Positions 1-7,762 of a DNA stretch of 64,000 nt are shown piece by piece; position 1 is the first letter of the stretch; the number at the start of each line of letters is the position of its first letter. The stretch is from Micromonospora echinospora (lineage in GTDB: Bacteria; Actinomycetota; Actinomycetes; Mycobacteriales; Micromonosporaceae): contig NZ_LT607413.1 in NCBI RefSeq assembly GCF_900091495.1, forward strand, positions 4,293,001-4,357,000, read 5' to 3'. Below the pieces are notes generated by a model. It was not told the DNA's origin and did no database searches. It was given only the letters and a program-made list of their open reading frames with translations. The position numbers and the translations under genes are program-made.

Positions 1-1280
1 GCCTCGTCGTCGAGGAACTTCTGGAACGCCTCGTTGGCCGAGTCCGCCGAGGCGGCCACGTCCTTGCCGGTGATCGCGTCGACGATCGGCTGACCGACGA
101 TCTCCCGCGCCTGGGCGACCTTCACCACCAACGGACGGTCGTGTCCGACGCCGTTGGCGGTGCTGACCGTGGTGGCCTCGGCGAGGTCCTTCGGGTAGGT
201 CGCGGTGCCCTCCGGGTTCGCCCACACCGAGGTGCGGGCGCTGGGCACGCCGGCCTTCTGCTGCGCCAGCGCCTGCTCCTTGCCGGCCGCCCACTGGATG
301 AACTTCCAGGCGTTGTCCTGGTTCTTGGAGGCGTCGTTGACGCCGAGCGCCCAGGAGGGGATGTTGTACGGCTTGGAGCCGGCCGGACCGGCCGGGAAGG
401 CCGCGAAGCCGACCGTGTCGGAGACCTTCGACTTGGCCGGGTCGGTGGCGTTCTTGTAGAGCGAGTTGGCCTCGGTGTAGAACGCCGCCTTGCCCTGGGT
501 GAAGATCGCCATCGCCTCGGACCAGCTCATGTCGGTGCTGATGTTCTCCGGGCCGTGCTCCCGCAGCAGCCCGCCGTAGTAGGCGTACGCCTGCTTGGCC
601 TGCTCGGAGTTGACCGAGGCCTTGCCGCTGCCGTCGACGAAGTCGCCGCCGAAGCTGTAGAGGAAGCTGGAGAACTGCGTCACGGCGGCGGCCTTGCCGG
701 TGCGGGAGACGAAGCCGGCCACGCCCGGGTTGTCCGCCTCGACCTTCGCCGCCTGCGCCTTGAGCTCGTCGAGGGTCTTCGGCGGGGCGGTGAAGCCCGA
801 CTTCTCCAGCAGGTCCTTGCGGTAGTAGAGGACCTCCTGCTCGGTGATGATCGGTACGCCGACCACCTTGTCCTCGTGCGTGGTGGCCTGCACCGGTCCG
901 GCCTGGAAGTCGCCGAACTCGAACGCGCCGTCCGACTTGGCCTTGTCGGTCAGGTCGGCGAGGTACTTGTTCGAGGCGAACAGCTTCCCCTCCTGCAACG
1001 GCCGGTACATCATCACGTCGAGGTCGCTGGACCCGGCGTTCAGCTTGACGTTGTACTGGTCGGAGAGCTGGTCCTCACCGAGTTGGGTGACCTCCACCTT
1101 CAGGCCCGACTGCTTCTCGAACTCGGGCAGGGCCTGCTTGATGTTCTCGCTCCACACATGGTTCACCAGCGTCACGCGCACGGTGTCCGACGCTGCGGCG
1201 TCGTCCCCGCCGCCGCAGGCGGTCAGGCCGAGGGTGACGGCCGCCGCCAGGGTGGTGCCGATGACTGCTCGACGTCTCAC
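1..1280 (-). CDS. ABC transporter sugar-binding lipoprotein (partial, 3' end beyond window)
   Basis: This is an extracellular solute-binding protein of the family 1 (MalE-like) type that would deliver a sugar to an ABC permease. The N-terminus has an Arg-rich start, a hydrophobic stretch and a lipobox (LTAC followed by GGG), so it should be a lipoprotein processed by Lgt and LspA, both encoded in this window. About 426 residues are visible and the C-terminus lies beyond base 1; the family is usually 400-440 residues. I chose the GTG at 1280 because AAGGAG sits 8 nt before it. An ATG at 1286 would directly abut that Shine-Dalgarno. Permease genes probably follow off the left edge. The substrate cannot be read from the sequence. 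Confidence 0.85.
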   Translation of the reverse strand, partial: MRRRAVIGTTLAAAVTLGLTACGGGDDAAASDTVRVTLVNHVWSENIKQALPEFEKQSGLKVEVTQLGEDQLSDQYNVKLNAGSSDLDVMMYRPLQEGKLFASNKYLADLTDKAKSDGAFEFGDFQAGPVQATTHEDKVVGVPIITEQEVLYYRKDLLEKSGFTAPPKTLDELKAQAAKVEADNPGVAGFVSRTGKAAAVTQFSSFLYSFGGDFVDGSGKASVNSEQAKQAYAYYGGLLREHGPENISTDMSWSEAMAIFTQGKAAFYTEANSLYKNATDPAKSKVSDTVGFAAFPAGPAGSKPYNIPSWALGVNDASKNQDNAWKFIQWAAGKEQALAQQKAGVPSARTSVWANPEGTATYPKDLAEATTVSTANGVGHDRPLVVKVAQAREIVGQPIVDAITGKDVAASADSANEAFQKFLDDE

Positions 1281-1422
1281 GTCCATCTCTCCTTATGCCG
1301 TGGCCGTTGGGGGCCGGCCGCCTGCCGGGGGACGTGTCCGTCGTCTCGACGGTCGCCACCTGGCGTTTTACGTCCGCTTAACATCGGGATGCTAGGCCGA
1401 AAAAGCAGATTTATTCAAGGGG

Positions 1423-1447
1423 TAGATCTAACTGATATGCTCCGAGC
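1423..1447 (+). promoter_or_regulatory. Promoter of the GntR gene with a TAGATCTA palindrome
   Basis: The gap between the divergent binding-protein and GntR genes is unusually AT-rich. A -10-like TATGCT at 1436-1441 is followed after 6 nt by the GTG at 1448, which predicts a leaderless transcript. The 8-bp palindrome TAGATCTA at 1423-1430 lies just upstream and is a possible operator for the GntR protein. The operator role is inference. Confidence 0.45.
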
Positions 1448-2209
1448 GTGGAACAGCCCGCCCCAGGGGTCGCACTCGCCCCCGTCGCCCCGGTCGAGGC
1501 TGGTCTGCACGCCCGGGTCCTCGACAACCTCGGCACGGCCATCTGCGGTGGCGAGCTGCGCCCCGGGATGGTCCTCAACATCGACGACCTGGTCGACCGG
1601 TACGCCGTGTCCCGATCGGTCGTCCGCGAGGTGCTGCGGGTGCTCGCCTCGATCGGGTTCATCGAGACCCGACGTCGCGTCGGGGTCATGATCCGGCCGA
1701 GCGAGGCCTGGAACGTCTTCGATCCGCAGGTGATCCGCTGGCGGCTCGCCTCGTCTGGGCGCATCGCCCAGCTCCGCTCGATCACCGAGCTGCGCACCGC
1801 CGTCGAGCCGCACGCCGCCTGGCTCGCCGCGCAACGCGTCGGACACGACGAGGCGAGCGACCTCGTCGGGCTCGCGGCCAAGATGTGGGCCGCCGGCAAG
1901 GCCGGGGACGAGGAACGCTTCCTCGAACTGGACATCGACTTCCACCGGCGGCTCCTGGTGGCCTCCGGCAACGAGATGTTCGTCCGGTTACAGGACCTGG
2001 TCGCGGAGGTGCTGACCGGCCGCCACCAGCATCACCTCATGCCGCACCACCCGCACGAGCAGGCCCTCCAGCTGCACGCGGAGGTGGCCCAGGCGATCCA
2101 GCGACGCGACGGCGACCGTGCCCGCCGGGCCATGGTGCAGCTGACGGAGCAGGCCTTCGGCGAGATGAGTTCGATCTGGGAGCGGACCGCCGAGCCCGGA
2201 GGCCGCTGA
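1448..2209 (+). CDS. GntR-family transcriptional regulator, FadR/FCD subfamily
   Basis: The 253-residue protein has an N-terminal winged helix-turn-helix (about residues 20-90, with the GntR pattern DLVDRYAVSRSVVREVLRVL) and an all-helical FCD ligand-binding domain. The metal-ligand type residues of FCD proteins are visible as D-x-x-F-H in DIDFHRRLL and as later histidines. It is divergent from the sugar-binding lipoprotein, so it most likely controls that transporter in response to a sugar acid or related ligand. The ligand is not predictable. The start codon is GTG with no Shine-Dalgarno and a -10 hexamer 6 nt upstream. Confidence 0.88.
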   Translation: MEQPAPGVALAPVAPVEAGLHARVLDNLGTAICGGELRPGMVLNIDDLVDRYAVSRSVVREVLRVLASIGFIETRRRVGVMIRPSEAWNVFDPQVIRWRLASSGRIAQLRSITELRTAVEPHAAWLAAQRVGHDEASDLVGLAAKMWAAGKAGDEERFLELDIDFHRRLLVASGNEMFVRLQDLVAEVLTGRHQHHLMPHHPHEQALQLHAEVAQAIQRRDGDRARRAMVQLTEQAFGEMSSIWERTAEPGGR

Positions 2210-2325
2210 CCGCCGCCGGTCCACTGCGCACGTCGTCTGACCCGGCCCGGCCGGTCAGGGCTCGCGGGCTGACCCGTCCGGAAGACCGGGAGCCGGCCAG
2301 CCGACCATCGTGACGCCGGAGCCAC

Positions 2326-3030
2326 TCACCCCGACGGGTCGACCGTCCCGCTGGTGGCGCGACGGCGGCGTCGTTCCGCCCGCCACCACGTGTGACCGAG
2401 TACGACGGTGGCGACCAGGCCCAGTCCGGCGGGCGCGACGGTCAGCCAGTTCACCTCGTCGGGGGTGCTGACCGCCGCGCCGAGCGCCGCGTAGCCGAAG
2501 GCGGTGGGGGTCGAGGCGAGCACGCTGCCGACCAGGAACGGCAGCAGCCGCGCGCCGGTGGTGCCGTAGCCGTAGCTGACCAGTCCGAACCCGGAGATCG
2601 GCAGCAGCCGTACGGTCATCACGCCGAGCACGCTCTGCCGGGCGAACCAGCGGTCCAACCGGGCGAGCCGGCCCCGCACCCGTTCGGCGACGAACTCCCG
2701 CCCGAGGGCCCGGCCGACCGCGAAGCCGAGCGCCGCCGCGAGCAGCGCGGCGCCGAGGGCGTAGACGGCCCCTTCGAGGGCGCCGAAGAGCGCCCCCGAG
2801 GCCAGCGTGACGAAGGTGCGGGGCACCAGCGCGACCAGCAGCAACGCGCCGCCGACGACGGCGGCCACCGGGGCGGCCCGGCCGAGGCGGTCGGCCTGCG
2901 CCGGCAGTTCGGCCAGCGCCGGCCGGGGCACCAGCACCAGCAGCAGCGCGAGGCACCCCAGCAGGAGCAGCAGGGCCGCGAAACGGACGGCCGACCGCTG
3001 CGCGAGCAGCCGCCGGGCCGCCGGGATCAT
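2326..3030 (-). CDS. TVP38/TMEM64 (VTT/DedA-related) membrane protein
   Basis: This 234-residue integral membrane protein has about five to six hydrophobic segments. It carries the VTT-domain signature region (GALFGALEGAVYALGAALLAA, then VGRALGRE, then RLLPISGFGLVSYGYGTT). Members of this superfamily are thought to act as lipid scramblases or in small-molecule transport. The ATG overlaps the gatD stop as ATGA, so it is the third gene of a murT-gatD-VTT operon. The link to lipid II amidation is suggested only by this coupling. Confidence 0.8.
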   Translation of the reverse strand: MIPAARRLLAQRSAVRFAALLLLLGCLALLLVLVPRPALAELPAQADRLGRAAPVAAVVGGALLLVALVPRTFVTLASGALFGALEGAVYALGAALLAAALGFAVGRALGREFVAERVRGRLARLDRWFARQSVLGVMTVRLLPISGFGLVSYGYGTTGARLLPFLVGSVLASTPTAFGYAALGAAVSTPDEVNWLTVAPAGLGLVATVVLGHTWWRAERRRRRATSGTVDPSG

Positions 3031-3746
3031 GGCCGGGCGGCGGCCACCGCGGCCTGGCGCTCGGCGCGCAACCGGTCGGGCCAGGTGTCGTTGAGCGGGG
3101 GAAGCTGGTGCGCCCCGGTGGCCCACCGCAGCAACAGGTCGGCCAGGGCCGGGTTGCGGGCCAGCGCCGGACCGTGGGAGTAGGTGCCGAGCAGTTTGCC
3201 CCGCCAGGCCCCCTCGGTCTGGCCGTCGTTGCCCACCCCGGCGGTGACCCGGGCCAGCGGCGCGACGCCCGGCCCCAGGTGGGTACGTCCGCCGTGGTTC
3301 TCGAAGCCGCTGAGCGGAGGCAGGCCCAGCCGGGGGTCGATGTCCCCGGCGAGCTCGCCGACGGCCCGCGACGGACCCCGGTCGGACTCCAGGTCGAGCA
3401 GGCCGAGCCCCTGGCAGCGGGTGCCCTTGGCGAAGAACGAGGTGCCGAGCAACTGGTAGCCGGCGCAGACGCCGAAGACCACCGAACCCTGGGCGACCGC
3501 CTGGTGCAGCCCGCCGTCGGCGAGCAGCCGCTGCGCGCCGAGCGCCTGCGGGCCGTCCTCGCCACCGCCGATAAGGTAGATGTCGGCGGCGGTGGGCAGC
3601 CGCTGGTCGGAGCGGACCTCCAGCACCTCGACCGGCATCCCGCGCTGCTGCGCGCGGCGGGCCAGGATCAGCACGTTCCCCCGGTCGCCGTAGGTGGAGA
3701 GCAGGTCGGGATAGACCCAGACGATGCGCAGGCTCTCAGTTGACAC
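3027..3746 (-). CDS. gatD: Lipid II isoglutaminyl synthase, glutamine amidotransferase subunit GatD
   Basis: GatD hydrolyses glutamine and passes ammonia to MurT for amidation of the D-iGlu of the peptidoglycan stem. The 239-residue protein has a CobB/CobQ-like glutamine amidotransferase fold. The nucleophilic Cys is in FGVCAGYQLLG and the catalytic His in GTYSHGP; the early segment YPDLLSTYGDRGN is typical of the family. The GTG start overlaps the end of murT by 11 nt, consistent with an obligate two-subunit complex. The family is usually about 240 residues, so the length is normal. Confidence 0.9.
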   Translation of the reverse strand: MSTESLRIVWVYPDLLSTYGDRGNVLILARRAQQRGMPVEVLEVRSDQRLPTAADIYLIGGGEDGPQALGAQRLLADGGLHQAVAQGSVVFGVCAGYQLLGTSFFAKGTRCQGLGLLDLESDRGPSRAVGELAGDIDPRLGLPPLSGFENHGGRTHLGPGVAPLARVTAGVGNDGQTEGAWRGKLLGTYSHGPALARNPALADLLLRWATGAHQLPPLNDTWPDRLRAERQAAVAAARP

Positions 3747-4998
3747 GGTCCAACTCCGCTCGGATGTCCTGGAACGCGGTGTAATTGGCGATGACCTCCA
3801 GGCGGCCCGGCGGGACGCCGCGGACCGCCTCGTCGAACGACCGGACGTGCTGGAACGGCACGTCGTTGACGTCGAGCCGGACGGCCAGGTCGAAGGCCCG
3901 GTCGCCGGTGATCAGCACCTGCCGGCCGCGCAGCGGGGCGAAGTCGACGTCGAAGAGCCAGGAGGTGTCCAGGCCGTCGGGGTCGCGGGCGTTGATGGAG
4001 AGCAGTGTCGGGGCGTGGTCGGCCATGTCGAAGGCCTCCAGCCAGCTCGCCGGGTTCTTCGCCAGCAGCAACCGGATGTTGCGCCCGTCCCGGTCGACCT
4101 GCGCGTACCGGCCGGCGACCGAGGCGACCCCGGAGAGCCGGGAGACCGCGTCGACCGGACGGACGCCGAACTCGGCGGCGACGGCGAGCGCGGTGGCCGC
4201 GTTGCCCAGGTTGACCCGGCCGGGCAGTTGGAGGAAGACCTTGTGCCACGCGCCGGTCGGGTCGACCACGCCGTCGTCCTCGACCACCCAGTGCGGCTGG
4301 GGGCGGCGCAGCGGGCAGCCGGTGCACCACCACTGCTCGCCGGAGCGCTGGATGGACGAGCCGCACTCGGGGCAGACCCAGGAGTCGTCGTGCCACCGCT
4401 GGCCGGCGCTGAACCAGACCACGCTGGGCGGGGTGAGCCGCTGGTCGTGGCTGGCCGGCGGGGTGGCCGCCCAGACCACCATCGGGTCGTCGGCGTTCGC
4501 CACCACGCGCAGCTCCGGGTGGCGGACCAGCGCGGCCCGCCAGAGCTGCGCCATCATGGCGACCTCCTTGGCCCGGTCGAGCTGGTCGCGGGAGAGGTTG
4601 AGCAAAGCCACCACGTGTGGCTCGGTGGCCTCCATGACCTGGGCCAGGTAGTGCTCGTCCACCTCGAGCACCGCGTAGGGGGTGCTGCCGGCCTTGGCCA
4701 GCGCGGAGGTGTGGCCGGTGGGCATGTTCGCCCCGAAGGAGTTGGTGGCGACGGTGCCGAGCACGCCGACCGCCGCGGTGGTGAGCCGGGTGGTGGTGGT
4801 CTTGCCGTTGGTGCCGGAGATCAGGGCGATCGCCCGGCCCGCCGAGAGGTGGGCCAGCAGGTCCGGGTCGATCTTCAGGCCGATCCAACCGCCGATCACC
4901 GAGCCGTCCCCACGGCCGGCGGCCCGCGACAGTGCCGCGGCCGTACGCGACACGGAGCTGGCCACCTTTGCCCGCAGGGGCATCTTCGCGTCCGTCAC
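3736..4998 (-). CDS. murT: Lipid II isoglutaminyl synthase, Mur-ligase-like subunit MurT
   Basis: MurT activates the alpha-carboxylate of D-Glu in lipid II with ATP so that GatD-derived ammonia can amidate it. The 420-residue protein has the Mur ligase P-loop ISGTNGKTTTTRL near residue 60. It also has the four-cysteine zinc ribbon insertion (WVCPECGSS followed by WWCTGCPL) that separates MurT from MurC-F, and a C-terminal DUF1727 domain. The GTG start is preceded by TAACCT at 5006-5011 with a 7-nt gap, suggesting a leaderless transcript. It is divergent from the dcw cluster and should not be mistaken for the missing murD. Confidence 0.92.
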   Translation of the reverse strand: MTDAKMPLRAKVASSVSRTAAALSRAAGRGDGSVIGGWIGLKIDPDLLAHLSAGRAIALISGTNGKTTTTRLTTAAVGVLGTVATNSFGANMPTGHTSALAKAGSTPYAVLEVDEHYLAQVMEATEPHVVALLNLSRDQLDRAKEVAMMAQLWRAALVRHPELRVVANADDPMVVWAATPPASHDQRLTPPSVVWFSAGQRWHDDSWVCPECGSSIQRSGEQWWCTGCPLRRPQPHWVVEDDGVVDPTGAWHKVFLQLPGRVNLGNAATALAVAAEFGVRPVDAVSRLSGVASVAGRYAQVDRDGRNIRLLLAKNPASWLEAFDMADHAPTLLSINARDPDGLDTSWLFDVDFAPLRGRQVLITGDRAFDLAVRLDVNDVPFQHVRSFDEAVRGVPPGRLEVIANYTAFQDIRAELDRVN

Positions 4999-5005
4999 GG
5001 CAGCG

Positions 5006-5011
5006 AGGTTA
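5006..5011 (-). promoter_or_regulatory. -10 element of murT (TAACCT)
   Basis: On the minus strand TAACCT lies 7 nt before the murT GTG, the leaderless spacing seen at many genes in this window. No convincing -35 is visible. Confidence 0.45.
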
Positions 5012-5217
5012 CCGGACCGCTCGCTCCGTCAGATCGCCGCCGACGGCGAACCGTTCGGGCGGGGGGTTCCACCCGCCGGGGCGACCGGGCAGCCGGGCGG
5101 ACGCGCGGCACCCGCCGGCCGGGGGCGGTCGGTGCGCCGGCCGGGTGGATCTTGGTCCGCCGGATGGAGTCGATCTATGTCGGAAAACGGACGCCGGCTG
5201 GAAGACGTTCCGGCCCT

Positions 5218-5231
5218 CCACTCCGCTCCAC
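5218..5231 (-). promoter_or_regulatory. Possible inverted pair of MraZ boxes
   Basis: Read on the minus strand, two GTGGAG hexamers lie exactly 10 bp apart (CCAC cores at 5218-5221 and 5228-5231). They match the spacing and sequence of the main array 63 bp further on but point the other way. They may help MraZ loop or close the promoter, or control murT. Confidence 0.35.
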
Positions 5232-5293
5232 CCCTTCTGACGTGCGGTTTTGTCTTTCGGCGCGGCGCGCCGAAGGGTCGTTTCCGGTTGCAG

Positions 5294-5327
5294 GTGGAGG
5301 GAAGTGGAGTAGAGTGGAGCGCAATGG
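5294..5327 (+). promoter_or_regulatory. MraZ operator: four direct repeats, 10-bp period
   Basis: GTGG cores stand at 5294, 5304 and 5314, with a related ATGG at 5324, each starting 10 bp after the last; the first three read GTGGAG. MraZ of other bacteria binds arrays of TGG-containing direct repeats spaced by one helical turn upstream of its own gene. The array ends about 75 bp before the mraZ start, so autoregulation of the dcw cluster is likely. Confidence 0.7.
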
Positions 5328-5402
5328 TGAGGCCGGGAGGGCCCACCGGCCCGGGGGGTCAGCGGCGCCGCGAACGCCGCCGAAGGGCGAGGGGGTTGGG
5401 CC

Positions 5403-5834
5403 GTGTTCCTCGGCACCCACACTCCACGCCTGGACGACAAAGGCCGGTTGATTCTCCCGGCGAGGTTCCGGGACGGGCTGGCGGGGGGTGTCGTGATCAC
5501 CAAAGGGCAGGAACGCTGTCTCTACGTCTTCCCGACGCCCGAGTTCCAGCGCATCGCCGACCAGTTGCGTCAGCAACCGATGACGCACAAGGCCGCGCGG
5601 GCGTACAGCCGGGTCTTCTTCGCCAGCGCACACGACGAGGTTCCCGACAAGCAGGGCCGGGTCACCGTCCCCGCCCACCTGAGGGAGTACGCCGGTCTCG
5701 ACCGCGACCTCGCGGTGATCGGCGCGCACACCCGGGTGGAGATCTGGGACCGGGCCGCCTGGGAAACCTACCTCGCGGAGAGCGAGGAGGGCTTCTCCGA
5801 CATCTCCGAGGGGGTGTTGCCCGGCGGTCTGTAG
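5403..5834 (+). CDS. mraZ: Transcriptional regulator MraZ
   Basis: MraZ is the first gene of the division and cell-wall cluster and usually represses it by binding direct repeats in its own promoter. The protein is 143 residues, a normal length, and has two AbrB-like SpoVT domains. Each carries the hallmark motif: [14 protein letters not shown] near residue 11 and [14 protein letters not shown] near residue 82. The start is a GTG with a purine-rich stretch (GGGCGAGGGGG) upstream. A hairpin (5834-5849) begins at its stop codon. Confidence 0.95.
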   Translation: MFLGTHTPRLDDKGRLILPARFRDGLAGGVVITKGQERCLYVFPTPEFQRIADQLRQQPMTHKAARAYSRVFFASAHDEVPDKQGRVTVPAHLREYAGLDRDLAVIGAHTRVEIWDRAAWETYLAESEEGFSDISEGVLPGGL

Positions 5835-5907
5835 GGCGTGACGACGCCCGACGTACTGCGAGATCTCCAGCCGCTTCGCGTTCCTGGCACCCCTTCCCCG
5901 GTGCCAG
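5834..5907 (+). other. Two hairpins in the mraZ-rsmH spacer
   Basis: GGGCGT and ACGCCC form a 6-bp stem at 5834-5849, starting on the last base of the mraZ stop codon. CTGGCACC and GGTGCCAG form an 8-bp stem at 5884-5907 with an 8-nt pyrimidine loop. Neither has a T-run, so they look more like RNA-processing or partial termination structures than strong terminators. The 195-nt spacer is otherwise empty apart from the rsmH ribosome-binding site (GAGAGAGAAGG). Confidence 0.45.
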
Positions 5908-6029
5908 GGGCACGATCCGGTCTCCTCGAGCCGCGGTCGGGGAGCGGGCGGGAGCGGATGGGGATCTGGCGGTACGACGGGGTGTCGTGACGACGACGCA
6001 GACAACACGAGAGAGAAGGTCCGGTACCA

Positions 6030-7154
6030 GTGGGGGTCGACATGGGGGAGCTACGCGGCACGCACGTGCCGGTACTGCTCGAGCGGTGTCTCGAGCTACT
6101 GGCCCCCGCGCTGGACCGGCCCGGGTCGACGGTCCACGTCGATGCCACCCTGGGGCTGGCCGGGCACGCCGAGGCGGTACTCGAGGCGCATCCCCGGACC
6201 ACCCTGATCGGTCTGGACCGGGACACCGAGGCCCTGGCGCACGCCCGGGCCCGGTTGGCCCGGTTCGCCGACCGGGTCCACCTGGTGCACGCCGTCTACG
6301 ACGAACTGCCCGAGGTGCTCGACCGGCTGGGTGTCCCGGCCGTCGACGGCATCCTCTTCGACCTCGGGGTCTCCTCGCTGCAACTGGACGAACCCGACCG
6401 TGGGTTCGCCTACGCGCGGGACGCCCCGCTGGACATGCGGATGGACCAGACCCGGGGGACGACGGCGGAGGAGGTGGTCAACACCTACTCCCATCCGGAC
6501 CTGGCCCGCGTCCTGCGGACCTACGGCGAGGAGCGCTTCGCCGGCCGGATCGCCTCGGCGATCATCCGGGAACGGCAGCGGGCGCGGATCACCTCGACGG
6601 CCCGGCTGGCGGAACTGGTCCAGGAGGCCATCCCGGCACCGGCCCGACGAACCGGCGGTCACCCGGCAAAGAGAACGTTTCAGGCTTTACGGATCGAGGT
6701 AAACAAGGAACTGGCAGCGCTGGAGACGGCGCTGCCGGCCGCGCTCGACGCACTGACCGTGGGTGGCCGCATGGTGGTCCTGTCCTACCAGTCACTGGAG
6801 GACCGGCTCACCAAGGCGGCGCTCGCCGAGCGGACCCGACGTCAGGGTCCGGTCGACCTCCCGGTCGAACTGCCCGGCACCGGCCCGACGTTCCGGCTGC
6901 TCAGCCGGGGCGCCGAGCTGCCCGGGGAGACGGAGGTCACGGCGAACCCACGGGCCGCGTCGGTGCGACTGCGTGCCGCGGAGCGGATCGACCCCGACGC
7001 GGAACGCCCAGGCGGTGCCGAACGCGAACGGTACCGCCGGCGGGTCAGGGCGATGCACCAGGGGGTGGGGTTGCCCAAGGGTTCCACAGTGGACCTGCGG
7101 GTGGCCCCGGACGACGGCACGACGACGGACGACGAAGAGGGGGAGGGATCATGA
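6030..7154 (+). CDS. rsmH: 16S rRNA (cytosine(1402)-N(4))-methyltransferase RsmH
   Basis: RsmH (MraW) methylates N4 of C1402 in 16S rRNA using S-adenosylmethionine. The family signature [13 protein letters not shown] is at the N-terminus, the SAM loop is [14 protein letters not shown], and the motif [19 protein letters not shown] is intact; usual members have GxxGHS where this one has GLAGHA. At 374 residues it is longer than the usual 310-320 because of an acidic C-terminal tail. The GTG at 6030 follows GAGAGAGAAGG at a long distance; an ATG (MGELRGTHV) four codons downstream is an alternative start. Its stop overlaps the next ATG as ATGA. Confidence 0.93.
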   Translation: MGVDMGELRGTHVPVLLERCLELLAPALDRPGSTVHVDATLGLAGHAEAVLEAHPRTTLIGLDRDTEALAHARARLARFADRVHLVHAVYDELPEVLDRLGVPAVDGILFDLGVSSLQLDEPDRGFAYARDAPLDMRMDQTRGTTAEEVVNTYSHPDLARVLRTYGEERFAGRIASAIIRERQRARITSTARLAELVQEAIPAPARRTGGHPAKRTFQALRIEVNKELAALETALPAALDALTVGGRMVVLSYQSLEDRLTKAALAERTRRQGPVDLPVELPGTGPTFRLLSRGAELPGETEVTANPRAASVRLRAAERIDPDAERPGGAERERYRRRVRAMHQGVGLPKGSTVDLRVAPDDGTTTDDEEGEGS

Positions 7155-7759
7155 ACGTCAACAAGCGCGACCGCCGGGACTCTTCCGGCGCGGGGCAGCG
7201 TACACCGCGGTCGGGGGGCCGGACCGTGGCGGCGCGCACCGCGTCGGTGGGCACCGGCGTGACCGGACCGGACCGTGCCCGGCGCCAGGGCGAGAACCGC
7301 GCCCGGGGGGCGCGCGAGTTCCCGACCCAGGGCAGCGCCGCGCTGCAACCGGCGCCGCGGAGCAGCAGCGCCACCCGGCCGACCGCGCCGCGCCTGCGGG
7401 TCGCGCCGCCGCCGCCGGTCTCCGTGCCGCGGGCGCCGTTCGTCGCCCTGGTCCTGGTCCTGGTGGTCGGCGGGGTGCTCGGCATCCTGCTGGTCAACAC
7501 CAAGATCAACGAGAACGCCTTCCGGCTGGAGAAGCTCCAGCAGCAGCAGGCCAAGCTCGACGTCGACCAGCAGCAGCTGGAGAAGCAGATCGCCGAGCAC
7601 GAGGCGCCGGGCAACCTGACCGCCAACGCCCGGAAGCTGGGCCTGGTCGAGTCGGACGACCCGGCCTTCATCCAGCTGCCGGACGGGGAAGTGATCGGCG
7701 TGCCCCGCCCGGCGGGCGGCCGGCCGGCCATCACGAGCCAGCAGGGCACGGGAGACTGA
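7151..7759 (+). CDS. FtsL-like septum formation initiator protein
   Basis: By position (rsmH and ftsI neighbours) and architecture this is the actinobacterial FtsL-type divisome protein. It has about 95 disordered, basic, Ala/Pro-rich cytoplasmic residues, one membrane segment (about 97-117, [18 protein letters not shown]) and then a short periplasmic coiled coil rich in Gln and Leu ([20 protein letters not shown]). It is expected to pair with a DivIC/FtsB partner and with FtsQ to activate FtsW-FtsI. The 202-residue length is mostly the long N-terminal tail. FtsL sequences are too divergent for a firm symbol. Confidence 0.8.
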   Translation: MNVNKRDRRDSSGAGQRTPRSGGRTVAARTASVGTGVTGPDRARRQGENRARGAREFPTQGSAALQPAPRSSSATRPTAPRLRVAPPPPVSVPRAPFVALVLVLVVGGVLGILLVNTKINENAFRLEKLQQQQAKLDVDQQQLEKQIAEHEAPGNLTANARKLGLVESDDPAFIQLPDGEVIGVPRPAGGRPAITSQQGTGD

Positions 7760-7762
7760 CCT

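Larger units (their letters stand above)
4999..5402. other. Intergenic region between murT and mraZ
   Basis: About 400 bases hold no credible gene. The left end carries the murT promoter, and the right half carries two clusters of MraZ-box-like GTGG repeats in opposite orientation (5218-5231 and 5294-5327). The open frames crossing it have no recognisable domains and are treated as noise. Confidence 0.6.

Noticed and set aside
3736..4998. Mur ligase as the missing murD
   Set aside because: The Cys4 zinc ribbon, the DUF1727 end and the coupled GatD gene identify it as MurT.
4682..7759. 1025-codon open frame on the plus strand
   Set aside because: Only its last 203 codons (from 7151) are the FtsL-like gene; the rest overlaps murT, mraZ and rsmH out of frame.
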